Origin: UBA4246 sp045113475
GTDB taxonomy: Bacteria; Bacillota; Clostridia; Christensenellales; Aristaeellaceae
Length of the DNA: 9,079 bases
Assembly (NCBI GenBank): GCA_045113475.1
Contig: JBGUIY010000003.1
Location: 1 to 9,079, forward strand
Direction: 5' to 3'
The translations under genes and the position numbers were made by a program. Below are positions 1 to 5,702 of this stretch, in pieces (position 1 is the first letter of the stretch; every line of letters begins with the position of its first letter). Below the pieces are notes generated by a model that saw only the letters and a program-made list of their open reading frames with translations, made no database searches and had not been told where the DNA came from.

Positions 1-849
1 GGTGACGCTGTAGGGCACCGTCGCGGGGGAGGAACGGTCGTAGCGGCGGTACAGCGAGGGGGAGGAGCGCAGCGCAGCGTCTTCGCCCTCGATGGTCAGC
101 TGCCACTCTTCCGCATCCCTGCCGGAGGCGGCCTGGGGCTGCGCGGCGCGGTACGCGGCGTAATCGGCGATTTCCGTGACCGGCGTCAGGGCGATCTCCC
201 TGAGCTCGAAGGGCTCGTTTTCGGCAAACAGGGTCACGGTGTTGTCGCCCTGTTCAAAATAGAAGCGGTAGGGGTCGACCTCATAACCCATGCTGTCCTT
301 CAGGTACACCTGCTGCCAGCCGAATTCCTCCACCTGTGAGGGGCGGATCTGGTTATTCTGGTTATCCGTCCGTACGGGGGCCTTGTCCTTCCACATACGG
401 GTCATTGTCAGCTGAGCGGCGCCGGAAAAAGGCGTCTCGCCGTTGATCATCAGCTGACGCTCGATATCGACACCGCGGGAATCGGTGGTCAGATAGTCCA
501 GGCGGATGTTGTAAAAGCCCCGCTCCGGCACGTTCACATGCCAAGTGACCGTAGAGCCGTCCGGCGTGTAAACCGTGGGCCGGCCTTCGCCGTCGGCCCG
601 CAGCTCCGCCTCGCCTTCAAAGGCGCTCATGTCGGCCAGTACCGTCTGCGATGCGTTGGCGGCGCCCGCGTGTCGGTTCAGATACGCCTCATAGGTATCC
701 TGGCGGTCTACGCCGCCGCCCTTGGGGGAGAGGTCGGCGTCCTTATACTTGGCGCTGAAATCCTGCGTTCCGCCGCTCAGCAGGAGTATCAGCGCCAGTA
801 CGGCCGCTGCCGCAAGGATGCCGATGAGGACCTGATGGATTCTTTTCAT
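1..849 (-). CDS. Membrane-anchored solute-binding protein with N-terminal jelly-roll modules (3' end beyond window)
   Basis: An open frame of 283 codons runs from ATG at 847-849 to the left edge without a stop, so only the N-terminal part is seen. Residues 7-24 form a hydrophobic segment after MKRIHQ, with no lipobox cysteine, which suggests an uncleaved signal anchor. Residues 53-225 (start YEAYLNRHAG; later TWHVNVPERGFYNIRLDY and IRPSQVEEFGWQ) resemble the carbohydrate-binding-like jelly-roll domain at the front of large (about 950-residue) extracellular solute-binding proteins of Paenibacillus and Clostridia. A second such module seems to begin near residue 240, with the typical SSPSLYRRYDRSSPATVPYS stretch at 262-281. 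The missing part would then hold the binding-protein fold, probably followed by LplB/YtcP-type permeases. AAAGAGG lies 10 bases before the ATG. The family call comes from remembered sequence patterns, not a search; an extracellular glycan-binding protein without the transport domain remains possible. Confidence 0.72.
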   Translation of the reverse strand, partial: MKRIHQVLIGILAAAAVLALILLLSGGTQDFSAKYKDADLSPKGGGVDRQDTYEAYLNRHAGAANASQTVLADMSAFEGEAELRADGEGRPTVYTPDGSTVTWHVNVPERGFYNIRLDYLTTDSRGVDIERQLMINGETPFSGAAQLTMTRMWKDKAPVRTDNQNNQIRPSQVEEFGWQQVYLKDSMGYEVDPYRFYFEQGDNTVTLFAENEPFELREIALTPVTEIADYAAYRAAQPQAASGRDAEEWQLTIEGEDAALRSSPSLYRRYDRSSPATVPYSVT

Positions 850-956
850 GATCGCCCAGCCTCTTTCACCGTTTGTTCTGACGGCCGAAAAGCCGCCGCC
901 CGGCCGGCGCGCTGCCGCCCGGTCAGTGTAAAAAACAAAGTATTTTGATTCAAGGA

Positions 957-986
957 AGTATACCATGTTTTGACAGAAATTGTCTA
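957..986 (-). promoter_or_regulatory. Sigma-A-type promoter for the gene at 1-849
   Basis: Read on the minus strand, TAGACA (981-986) and TATACT (957-962) are separated by 18 bases. TGG directly before the -10 box gives an extended TGn -10. It lies between the terminator of the upstream operon and the ATG at 849, leaving a leader of about 100 nt. This supports separate transcription of the truncated gene. Confidence 0.65.
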
Positions 987-999
987 CCTTTTTTTGACA
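968..999. promoter_or_regulatory. Direct repeat flanking the -35 box, possible activator site
   Basis: TTTTGACA occurs at 968-975 and again at 992-999, 24 bp apart, with a similar A/T-rich tail after each copy (GAAATT and CAATT). On the transcribed strand this reads TGTCAAAA twice, on either side of the -35 box. Two same-orientation half-sites at a near-integral number of helical turns are usual for AraC-type regulators, which often control solute-binding genes like the one downstream. The regulator is not in the window, and A/T-rich chance similarity is possible. Confidence 0.3.
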
Positions 1000-1029
1000 C
1001 AATTCGAAACGCTGAATGCAAAAGAACAT

Positions 1030-1060
1030 AAAAAAGGCGCGCGCCCTGGGGGCACGCGCC
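1030..1060 (-). terminator. Intrinsic terminator after the left-hand transport operon
   Basis: On the minus strand GGCGCGTGCC and GGCGCGCGCC pair over 10 positions (one G-U pair) around the 5-base loop CCCAG, followed at once by six T residues (1030-1035). It begins 41 bases past the stop codon of the binding-protein gene and before the next promoter, so it ends the operon. Confidence 0.9.
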
Positions 1061-1101
1061 GGGTCACAGTGATTCAAAGAAGATACGGTTCAGAGATTGA
1101 A

Positions 1102-2451
1102 TCAAAGGCCGTACTGCATACGATACAGGTCGATGCAGTCCTGAACGGCGGCAGCGAATTTGGCGGTGATATCTTCCGGAGATTCGTCCAGATGATTGAT
1201 CGCGTAGCCGTGCCACTCGTTCACAAGCGCATGATACTCGTTGAACATGGGCAGCCATGCGTTGTAGCAGGTGTCAGGAGCTTTCTTTTCAGCATCGATG
1301 GAGTAATGAGCGGTGGTGAAGTCGTTGGTGATGAATTCCTGATAGGCCGGCTGCTGGACGGCTTCTTCGGTGACAGGCATATAGCCGGTGCCGATGGCGA
1401 AACGGGCATTGTTTTCAGCGGAGGAGCAGAATTTCAGGAATTCCCAGGCGCCCCACTGTTCTTCTTCAGAACCGGAGTTGGAAACGAACAGGCAGGAGCC
1501 GCTGGCAGCGGTGCCGACGGCGGGGACATCAGAGATCGGGCCCATGGGCACGAAGCCGAATTCCATGGCGCCGTTCACAGCATCTCGGCGGGAGGTATAA
1601 CCGGAGATCCAGGAGCACCAGTAGGCAACATCGCCCTTGATCCAGGCAGCCTGAACGTCGTCAGTGGTGGAGCCGTAGGTGAACATCAGGTCTTCACGTG
1701 CCATCTTCTGCAGGAAGTCGAAGTATTCCACAGTGGCCTTGTAGCAGTCGGTGCCCACATCGCCGAAGAGGCAGTGGGAGGGAGTGCCGGCCTTGCCGTT
1801 GTCGTTATCCATATAGGCGAGGCCCTGGGCGGCCAGCGTCATGGACAGGAAGGAGGAGGAAGAGCCGTGGAAATAGGGATACTTAACACCAGCGGCCTTC
1901 AGCTTGCGGGAAGTTTCCAGGATCTTGGCATAGGAAGCCAGGTCCACTTCGGGATCCAGGCCGTTGTCGGCCAGCAGCTTCGTGTTGTAGTAGAGGCCGG
2001 GCGCGGAGTTGCCCAGAGGCATCGCCAGCATACGGCCCTCGAGGTTGCTGTAAGCAGCCCTCAGGCAGCCCAGGAAGGAGGGCTCATCGTAACCTTCATC
2101 CTTGTCGATGAAGTCCTGGATGGGCACATACAGGCCGTTGGGATCCGCATACACCTGATAAGCATCCTCCAGGTCCTGCATGAAAATGTCAGGATGGTTG
2201 GCCTTATCGGTGGACTGCAGTTTGGCAAGCGCCTCGCGATAGCCGCCGGCATAGATCAGCACGACGTTGTACTTGTCCTGGGAGGCATTGAACTCGTTCA
2301 CGAAGGTCTCGACCATCGCGCCGATGTTGCCGCCCTGACAGTTCCAGAACTCGATGTCGATGGGACCGTCAGCCAGCACCACAGAAGTGGTGCTCAGGAT
2401 GAGCGCCAGTACCAGGACCAGGCTAAGGGACAGTTTTGCCAGTTTCTTCAT
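1102..2451 (-). CDS. Extracellular solute-binding protein of a CUT1 ABC importer (diverged UgpB relative)
   Basis: This 449-residue protein would capture a ligand outside the membrane for the two permeases encoded just upstream. A signal peptide covers residues 1-27 (MKKLAKL, hydrophobic core, VVLA before D28); the cleavage site is signal-peptidase-I-like and has no lipobox cysteine. The mature part has the family 1 binding-protein order: IEFWNCQGG (32-40), FNASQDKYNVV (54-64), PDIFMQDLE (87-95), LGNSAPGLYYNT (146-157), a helix pair with AWIKGDVAYW (259-268), GTAASGSCLFVSN (313-325) and GTGYMPVTEEA (354-364). These blocks line up with UgpB. However, near the C-terminus, where UgpB has a ligand-binding arginine after a proline, this protein reads LPMFNEYH (400-407), so the ligand may differ. 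AAGGAGA (2461-2467) precedes the ATG by about 10 bases. It is last in its operon, 66 bases after the permease stop. The substrate is not determined. Confidence 0.9.
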   Translation of the reverse strand: MKKLAKLSLSLVLVLALILSTTSVVLADGPIDIEFWNCQGGNIGAMVETFVNEFNASQDKYNVVLIYAGGYREALAKLQSTDKANHPDIFMQDLEDAYQVYADPNGLYVPIQDFIDKDEGYDEPSFLGCLRAAYSNLEGRMLAMPLGNSAPGLYYNTKLLADNGLDPEVDLASYAKILETSRKLKAAGVKYPYFHGSSSSFLSMTLAAQGLAYMDNDNGKAGTPSHCLFGDVGTDCYKATVEYFDFLQKMAREDLMFTYGSTTDDVQAAWIKGDVAYWCSWISGYTSRRDAVNGAMEFGFVPMGPISDVPAVGTAASGSCLFVSNSGSEEEQWGAWEFLKFCSSAENNARFAIGTGYMPVTEEAVQQPAYQEFITNDFTTAHYSIDAEKKAPDTCYNAWLPMFNEYHALVNEWHGYAINHLDESPEDITAKFAAAVQDCIDLYRMQYGL

Positions 2452-2477
2452 TGCGCAGCATCTCCTTTTTTTATTTT

Positions 2478-2498
2478 CAGGTTTCCCTCAGAAACCTG
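2478..2498 (-). other. Intergenic stem-loop between permease and binding-protein genes
   Basis: CAGGTTTC (2478-2485) and GAAACCTG (2491-2498) form a perfect 8-bp stem with a 5-base loop. In the transcript the hairpin is followed by an A-rich run (AAAATAAAAAAA) and then the Shine-Dalgarno of the binding-protein gene. It lacks the U-run of a terminator in this direction. Such stem-loops often protect or define the 5' end of a processed downstream mRNA, which would raise binding-protein output over the permeases; that role is inferred. Confidence 0.6.
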
Positions 2499-2517
2499 TG
2501 ATTCGGTGTTGACGGGA

Positions 2518-3396
2518 TCATTCCTTGATGGCGCCGTCTGCCATGCCCTTGATCATGTAATCCTGTCCGATAATGAAGGTGACCATCGGCAGAAGCAGGG
2601 CCAGGATCGCGCCGGCCAGGATCTTGGTATAAGCGGTGGTTTCGGAGTCGATCAGCATGTTCATGCCGATCTGCACAGTGAACATTTCCTGACGCTGGAC
2701 GACCAGCAGGGGCCAGAAGTACTGGTTGTACGTATCGACGAACAGGTAAATGCCCAGACTGATCAGGGTGGGTACGGAGTTGGGCAGGATGATCCTGAAC
2801 AGGAAGCCCATATCACTGCAGCCGTCGATATCCGCGGCGCCCTTCAGGTCCTTCGGGATGGTCATGTAATACTGGCGCATCATGAACACGGCCGCGCCGC
2901 AGATCAGATAGGGGAGAGCCAGGCCGATGTGGGTATTGAGGAGCTTCAGCTTCTGGACCATCAGGAAGTTTGACAGGGTGGTGACCTGGCCAGGGATCAT
3001 CATGGCGATCAGGATGATGGAGAAGAAGAAGCCTTTGCCCTTATACTGGAAGAAGGTGAGGCTGTAGGCCGTAAGGCTGGCTACCAGCAGCTGGGCACAG
3101 ATGACGATCGCGCATACGATCAGGGAATTGAGGGAAAAGCGGACGATGTCGATGCTGCCTGGCAGTGTCCGGTCCAGGATGCGCTGATAATTCCACAGGG
3201 TGGCATCCTTGAACAGCGTTCCCAGCGGGGGCAGGATGCTGATATTGGCTTCAGGCTGGAAACTGAAGATAAAGCCGACCAGCAGGGGGGAGATGAAAAC
3301 GATTCCCAGTATCAGGCGTATAACGAAACCGGTGACCTGCTTGCCTTTTTTTATACTGGCCTGGCGTTTTGCCTGCGCAATCGCGTCTTTGCTCAT
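2518..3396 (-). CDS. CUT1 ABC transporter permease, MalG/UgpE type
   Basis: A 292-residue integral membrane protein, one half of the channel of the left-hand importer. After a basic N-terminus (residues 1-20, several Lys/Arg) come about six hydrophobic segments: roughly 22-46, 88-110, 120-143, 153-172, 208-228 and 256-278. The cytoplasmic loop that contacts the ATPase is at 183-211 and reads DLKGAADIDGC, followed by RIILPNSVPTL. This is the EAA motif, with Lys185-Gly186 where Glu-Ala is usual before the AAxxDG core. YNQYFWPLL (223-231) is the characteristic WNxYxWPL signature of this family. The start overlaps the stop of the preceding permease by the four bases ATGA (3393-3396), which indicates translational coupling. 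The length is normal for the family. No ATPase gene is nearby. Confidence 0.92.
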   Translation of the reverse strand: MSKDAIAQAKRQASIKKGKQVTGFVIRLILGIVFISPLLVGFIFSFQPEANISILPPLGTLFKDATLWNYQRILDRTLPGSIDIVRFSLNSLIVCAIVICAQLLVASLTAYSLTFFQYKGKGFFFSIILIAMMIPGQVTTLSNFLMVQKLKLLNTHIGLALPYLICGAAVFMMRQYYMTIPKDLKGAADIDGCSDMGFLFRIILPNSVPTLISLGIYLFVDTYNQYFWPLLVVQRQEMFTVQIGMNMLIDSETTAYTKILAGAILALLLPMVTFIIGQDYMIKGMADGAIKE

Positions 3397-4286
3397 TGAT
3401 AATACACCATCCTTTTCTCAAGGATCATCTGGATACGGGTCACCAGGAAAATGAGCGCGCACAGGACCACGGCGTAAACGCAGGCTGTTTCAAACCGGCC
3501 GCGGTTGAACGCATTGGAATACAACGCATAGATCAGGATGTTGGTGGACTCGCTGGGGCCTCCTTCCGTCAATACGTTGATGGCGCCGAAGGCTTTGAAG
3601 GAGGCGATGATGTTCAGGAATATCACATAGAAGATCTGAGGAGAGGCGATCGGCACGTACACATGCGTGAAGCACTGCAGGTAGTTCGCGCCGTCCAGCT
3701 TCGAGCATTCCACCAAGGAAACCGGAACGTTCCTGAAACCTACCAGCAGGAAGATGAAACTCATGCCCACCTGATTCCATATGGTAATGATAGCGCACGT
3801 CATCAGCGCGGTGCCCTTGTTGGAAAGCCACGCCGTGTTGGTGCCGATGAGGGCGTTCAGGAAACCGTCGCCGCGGAAGATGACCAGGCCGATGGCGCAG
3901 ACAGGCACGGAAGCCAGGGCCACAGGGAGGGAAAACATGGTCTGATAGCTGCGGCTGCCCGGGCGCTTTTCCAGACAGAGCATGGCAAAGAACATGGACA
4001 AAACGACTGTGCCGGCGCCGACCATCAGCGCGTATTGCATGGTGACTTTCAGGGAATTCAGGAAGGAGGGGGAGGTGAGCACCTTTTCATACATCCGGGT
4101 TCCGACATATCTGCCGATCTCTCCCAGTGGCGTCGTCACGCAGAAGGAAAGCACGATGCTGCGAATGAAGGGATAGAAGGTAAACAGCCCCAGCAGCACC
4201 ATGTTGGGAATCAGCAGCAAGTAAGGAAGCGCCTTGACCTTATGGCGTTTCGGTGTTTTGACGACCTGCGTATTACTCATTGACAT
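3393..4286 (-). CDS. CUT1 ABC transporter permease, MalF/UgpA/LplB type
   Basis: A 297-residue integral membrane protein and first gene of the left-hand import operon; it pairs with the permease that follows to form the channel. Membrane segments fall near residues 20-46, 82-106, 115-137, 160-182, 213-235 and 263-287. The ATPase-contact loop is LVECSKLDGANYLQCFTHVY (191-210), followed by VPIASP; ECS stands where EAA is usual, but the DGA core and following proline are kept. INVLTEGGPSESTNILIY (236-253) is the typical FNxxTxGGPxxST segment of this subunit. ATG at 4284-4286 is preferred because GGAG (4293-4296) lies 6 bases upstream; the in-frame ATG two codons later would be 12 bases away. It is transcribed from the promoter at 4373-4401 with a leader of about 80 nt. 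Confidence 0.92.
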   Translation of the reverse strand: MSMSNTQVVKTPKRHKVKALPYLLLIPNMVLLGLFTFYPFIRSIVLSFCVTTPLGEIGRYVGTRMYEKVLTSPSFLNSLKVTMQYALMVGAGTVVLSMFFAMLCLEKRPGSRSYQTMFSLPVALASVPVCAIGLVIFRGDGFLNALIGTNTAWLSNKGTALMTCAIITIWNQVGMSFIFLLVGFRNVPVSLVECSKLDGANYLQCFTHVYVPIASPQIFYVIFLNIIASFKAFGAINVLTEGGPSESTNILIYALYSNAFNRGRFETACVYAVVLCALIFLVTRIQMILEKRMVYYQ

Positions 4287-4372
4287 TCACCGCTCCATTT
4301 TCAAAGTAAATATCAACACATGCGGGACATATTTGTATAACCGTTCTCAGAATATCGGAAGCTTATATTTTC

Positions 4373-4401
4373 ATTATAGATGAAACAAACGAACGATTCA
4401 A
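4373..4401 (-). promoter_or_regulatory. Sigma-A-type promoter of the left-hand transport operon
   Basis: On the minus strand TTGAAT (4396-4401) and a perfect TATAAT (4373-4378) are spaced by 17 bases. It is the best promoter match in the 242-bp gap between the isomerase-like gene and the first permease, and fits an independently transcribed permease-permease-binding protein operon. I see no clear operator palindrome next to it. The rest of this gap is A/T-rich and holds only weak dyads. Confidence 0.75.
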
Positions 4402-4528
4402 TGGACGATCAGTACATCATTTTGGCTGAAATTTGTCCGAATAGCACTAAAAAGCGGTGAGTTAAGAATTTGTATTATTCAGAATTAACGAATCTCATTC
4501 ACTGTGAAGGAGACCCGCCGGAAGGAAA

Positions 4529-5413
4529 TCAGGCGTTTTCGATCATCTCTGCCAGCAATACGGCTGTGGCATGAAGGTATTCGTAAGCATACGGCTTCAG
4601 CTGATCGGGGCAGGCGCTGCCGGTAAACGGTCCGACCTCCAGATTCAGGGAGCCGGTATAACCGATATCCTTGATACCCTTGCAGAAGGACTGCCAGTCC
4701 GATTCATAATTCATAAAGGGAGGAATATGCAGATCGTGGTGGTGATCATTGTGATGGACATGCAGGGTGGTCAGGCGGCTGCCCAGTTCACGGACCATGC
4801 TGCCCAGGTCATAGCCGTTGACCAGCGCGTGGCCGGAATCGAAACAGCAGGTCAGGCCCGGGATGGCGTCCATCAGCTCATTCAGGTCCCGGGCGGTGCT
4901 GAAAACAGACGGGATGCTGAAGGCTTTGGCAAGATCCGTCCCGTACATGTTTTCAATGCAGAGCTTTACGCCGAGATCATCGGCCCGGGTAGTGAATTCC
5001 CTGAAGAGCTCAAAGTTCTTTTCCATGACCAGGTCCCGTTCAGTATAGAGCGGGTCGGTGGGGTAATGGGCGTAAAAGGGATGGATGATGAAATACCGGA
5101 TCCCCAGCGCGGCGGCAAAAGGCAGGCTGTTCAGGACGTCGTTATACTGCCGGAGATCATACTCGGGATCCAGCATTTTATGAAGGCCGAAGGGGGCATG
5201 GCCCTGCTGGACGTCCATATCAAAATCATCAAGTATCCTGCGGGCTTCCCTGGCCCGCTCCATTCCGTTGGGATCGTGCATCATATCCAGCTGGCCCTGC
5301 ATGCTCGTCTCCAGATCCACGGTGTCAAATCCGGCGCTGCGGATCCAGGTCAGCTCTTTTTTCAGGTATTCGGGATCTTCGATGTGCTTAAGACCAAGAG
5401 ATGTTCTCAGCAT
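4529..5413 (-). CDS. Sugar phosphate isomerase/epimerase-like protein (xylose isomerase-like TIM barrel)
   Basis: A 294-residue soluble protein, of usual length for the AP endonuclease 2/xylose isomerase-like TIM-barrel family, whose members use a divalent metal to isomerise or epimerise sugars and related polyols. There is no signal peptide, so it acts in the cytoplasm. Probable metal ligands sit at the ends of barrel strands: E154 in LCIENMYGTD, D192 and H195 in CFDSGHALVNG, H218 or H220 plus D227 and H229 in LHVHHNDHHHDLHIPP, and E259 in SLNLEVGPF. The family loop usually reads HxHDNDGxxDxH; here His replaces Asp at 221 and the loop is unusually His-rich. GGAGG lies 9 bases before the ATG. 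The gene has its own promoter and lies between two transport operons, so a role in handling an imported compound is plausible. The substrate is unknown; IolE/IolI-, IolO- and ulaE-type activities are all possible. Confidence 0.88.
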   Translation of the reverse strand: MLRTSLGLKHIEDPEYLKKELTWIRSAGFDTVDLETSMQGQLDMMHDPNGMERAREARRILDDFDMDVQQGHAPFGLHKMLDPEYDLRQYNDVLNSLPFAAALGIRYFIIHPFYAHYPTDPLYTERDLVMEKNFELFREFTTRADDLGVKLCIENMYGTDLAKAFSIPSVFSTARDLNELMDAIPGLTCCFDSGHALVNGYDLGSMVRELGSRLTTLHVHHNDHHHDLHIPPFMNYESDWQSFCKGIKDIGYTGSLNLEVGPFTGSACPDQLKPYAYEYLHATAVLLAEMIENA

Positions 5414-5510
5414 TTTTACGTGCCTCCAACGAAAGGATGATTGATCAAATATATGAGCTTACGGCCGACTGCGATGTGAACCGGCTGTGAGTAGAATTTG
5501 CTTTTTGGTC

Positions 5511-5539
5511 ATTATAGCACAATATGTGTACAAAGTCAA
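5511..5539 (-). promoter_or_regulatory. Sigma-A-type promoter of the isomerase-like gene
   Basis: On the minus strand TTGACT (5534-5539) and TATAAT (5511-5516) have the optimal 17-base spacer. The predicted start leaves a leader of about 90 nt before the ATG at 5413. It lies downstream of the strong terminator of the right-hand operon, so this gene is probably transcribed separately. Confidence 0.82.
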
Positions 5540-5541
5540 CA

Positions 5542-5560
5542 AAACATTATCATAATGTTT
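5542..5560. promoter_or_regulatory. Perfect 19-bp palindrome, probable operator
   Basis: AAACATTATCATAATGTTT is a perfect 9-1-9 inverted repeat centred on C5551 and starts 2 bases upstream of the -35 box of the isomerase-like gene. As it lies upstream of the transcription start it should act as DNA, not RNA. The odd-centred A/T-rich form recalls Fur/PerR-type boxes, but the half-site (ACATTAT) differs from the common Fur, PerR and Zur halves, and it lacks the central CG of most LacI-type operators. The regulator is unidentified. Confidence 0.6.
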
Positions 5561-5628
5561 GCAATAAAATTTGTTTTCTAATCGGGTTGATGACTGGTTT
5601 TTCCCTGCATTGTTTCTTTCGTCAGAAT

Positions 5629-5665
5629 AACACAAAACAGCGGCGCAGCCGAAGCTGCGCCGCTG
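5629..5665 (-). terminator. Intrinsic terminator after the right-hand (Ugp-like) operon
   Basis: A perfect 12-bp G/C-rich stem (5638-5649 with 5654-5665) is closed by TTCG on the transcribed strand, a very stable tetraloop, and followed by TTTTGTGTT. It begins 37 bases past the stop of the UgpB-like gene and precedes the next promoter, so it isolates the two transcripts. Confidence 0.92.
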
Positions 5666-5702
5666 GGGTCGTTCAGTTGACGTTTAACCCGTCGCTGACC
5701 GA

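Noticed and set aside
884..922. G/C-rich repeated CCGGGCGGC words in the leader of the truncated gene
   Set aside because: Possible local structure, but no clear terminator, riboswitch or repeat family pattern.
970..2973. A plus-strand open frame of 667 codons opposite the binding-protein and permease genes
   Set aside because: It is a shadow of G/C-biased codons in the minus-strand genes: it has no recognisable domain, crosses two gene boundaries and the terminator region, and lacks a ribosome binding site. The same applies to long plus-strand frames at 3369-4283, 4571-5440, 5880-7007 and 7946-8833.
4461..4489. A/T-rich dyad (GTTAA...TTAAC) after the isomerase-like gene, near a CTTTTTAG run
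   Set aside because: The stem is short, A/T-only and bulged, and the T-run is about 8 bases away, so it is not a convincing terminator. No good terminator is visible for this gene; read-through into the next operon is possible.
4498..4508. Palindrome TTCACTGTGAA
   Set aside because: Only 5-1-5, far (about 100 bp) upstream of the next promoter and close to the end of a gene; likely chance.
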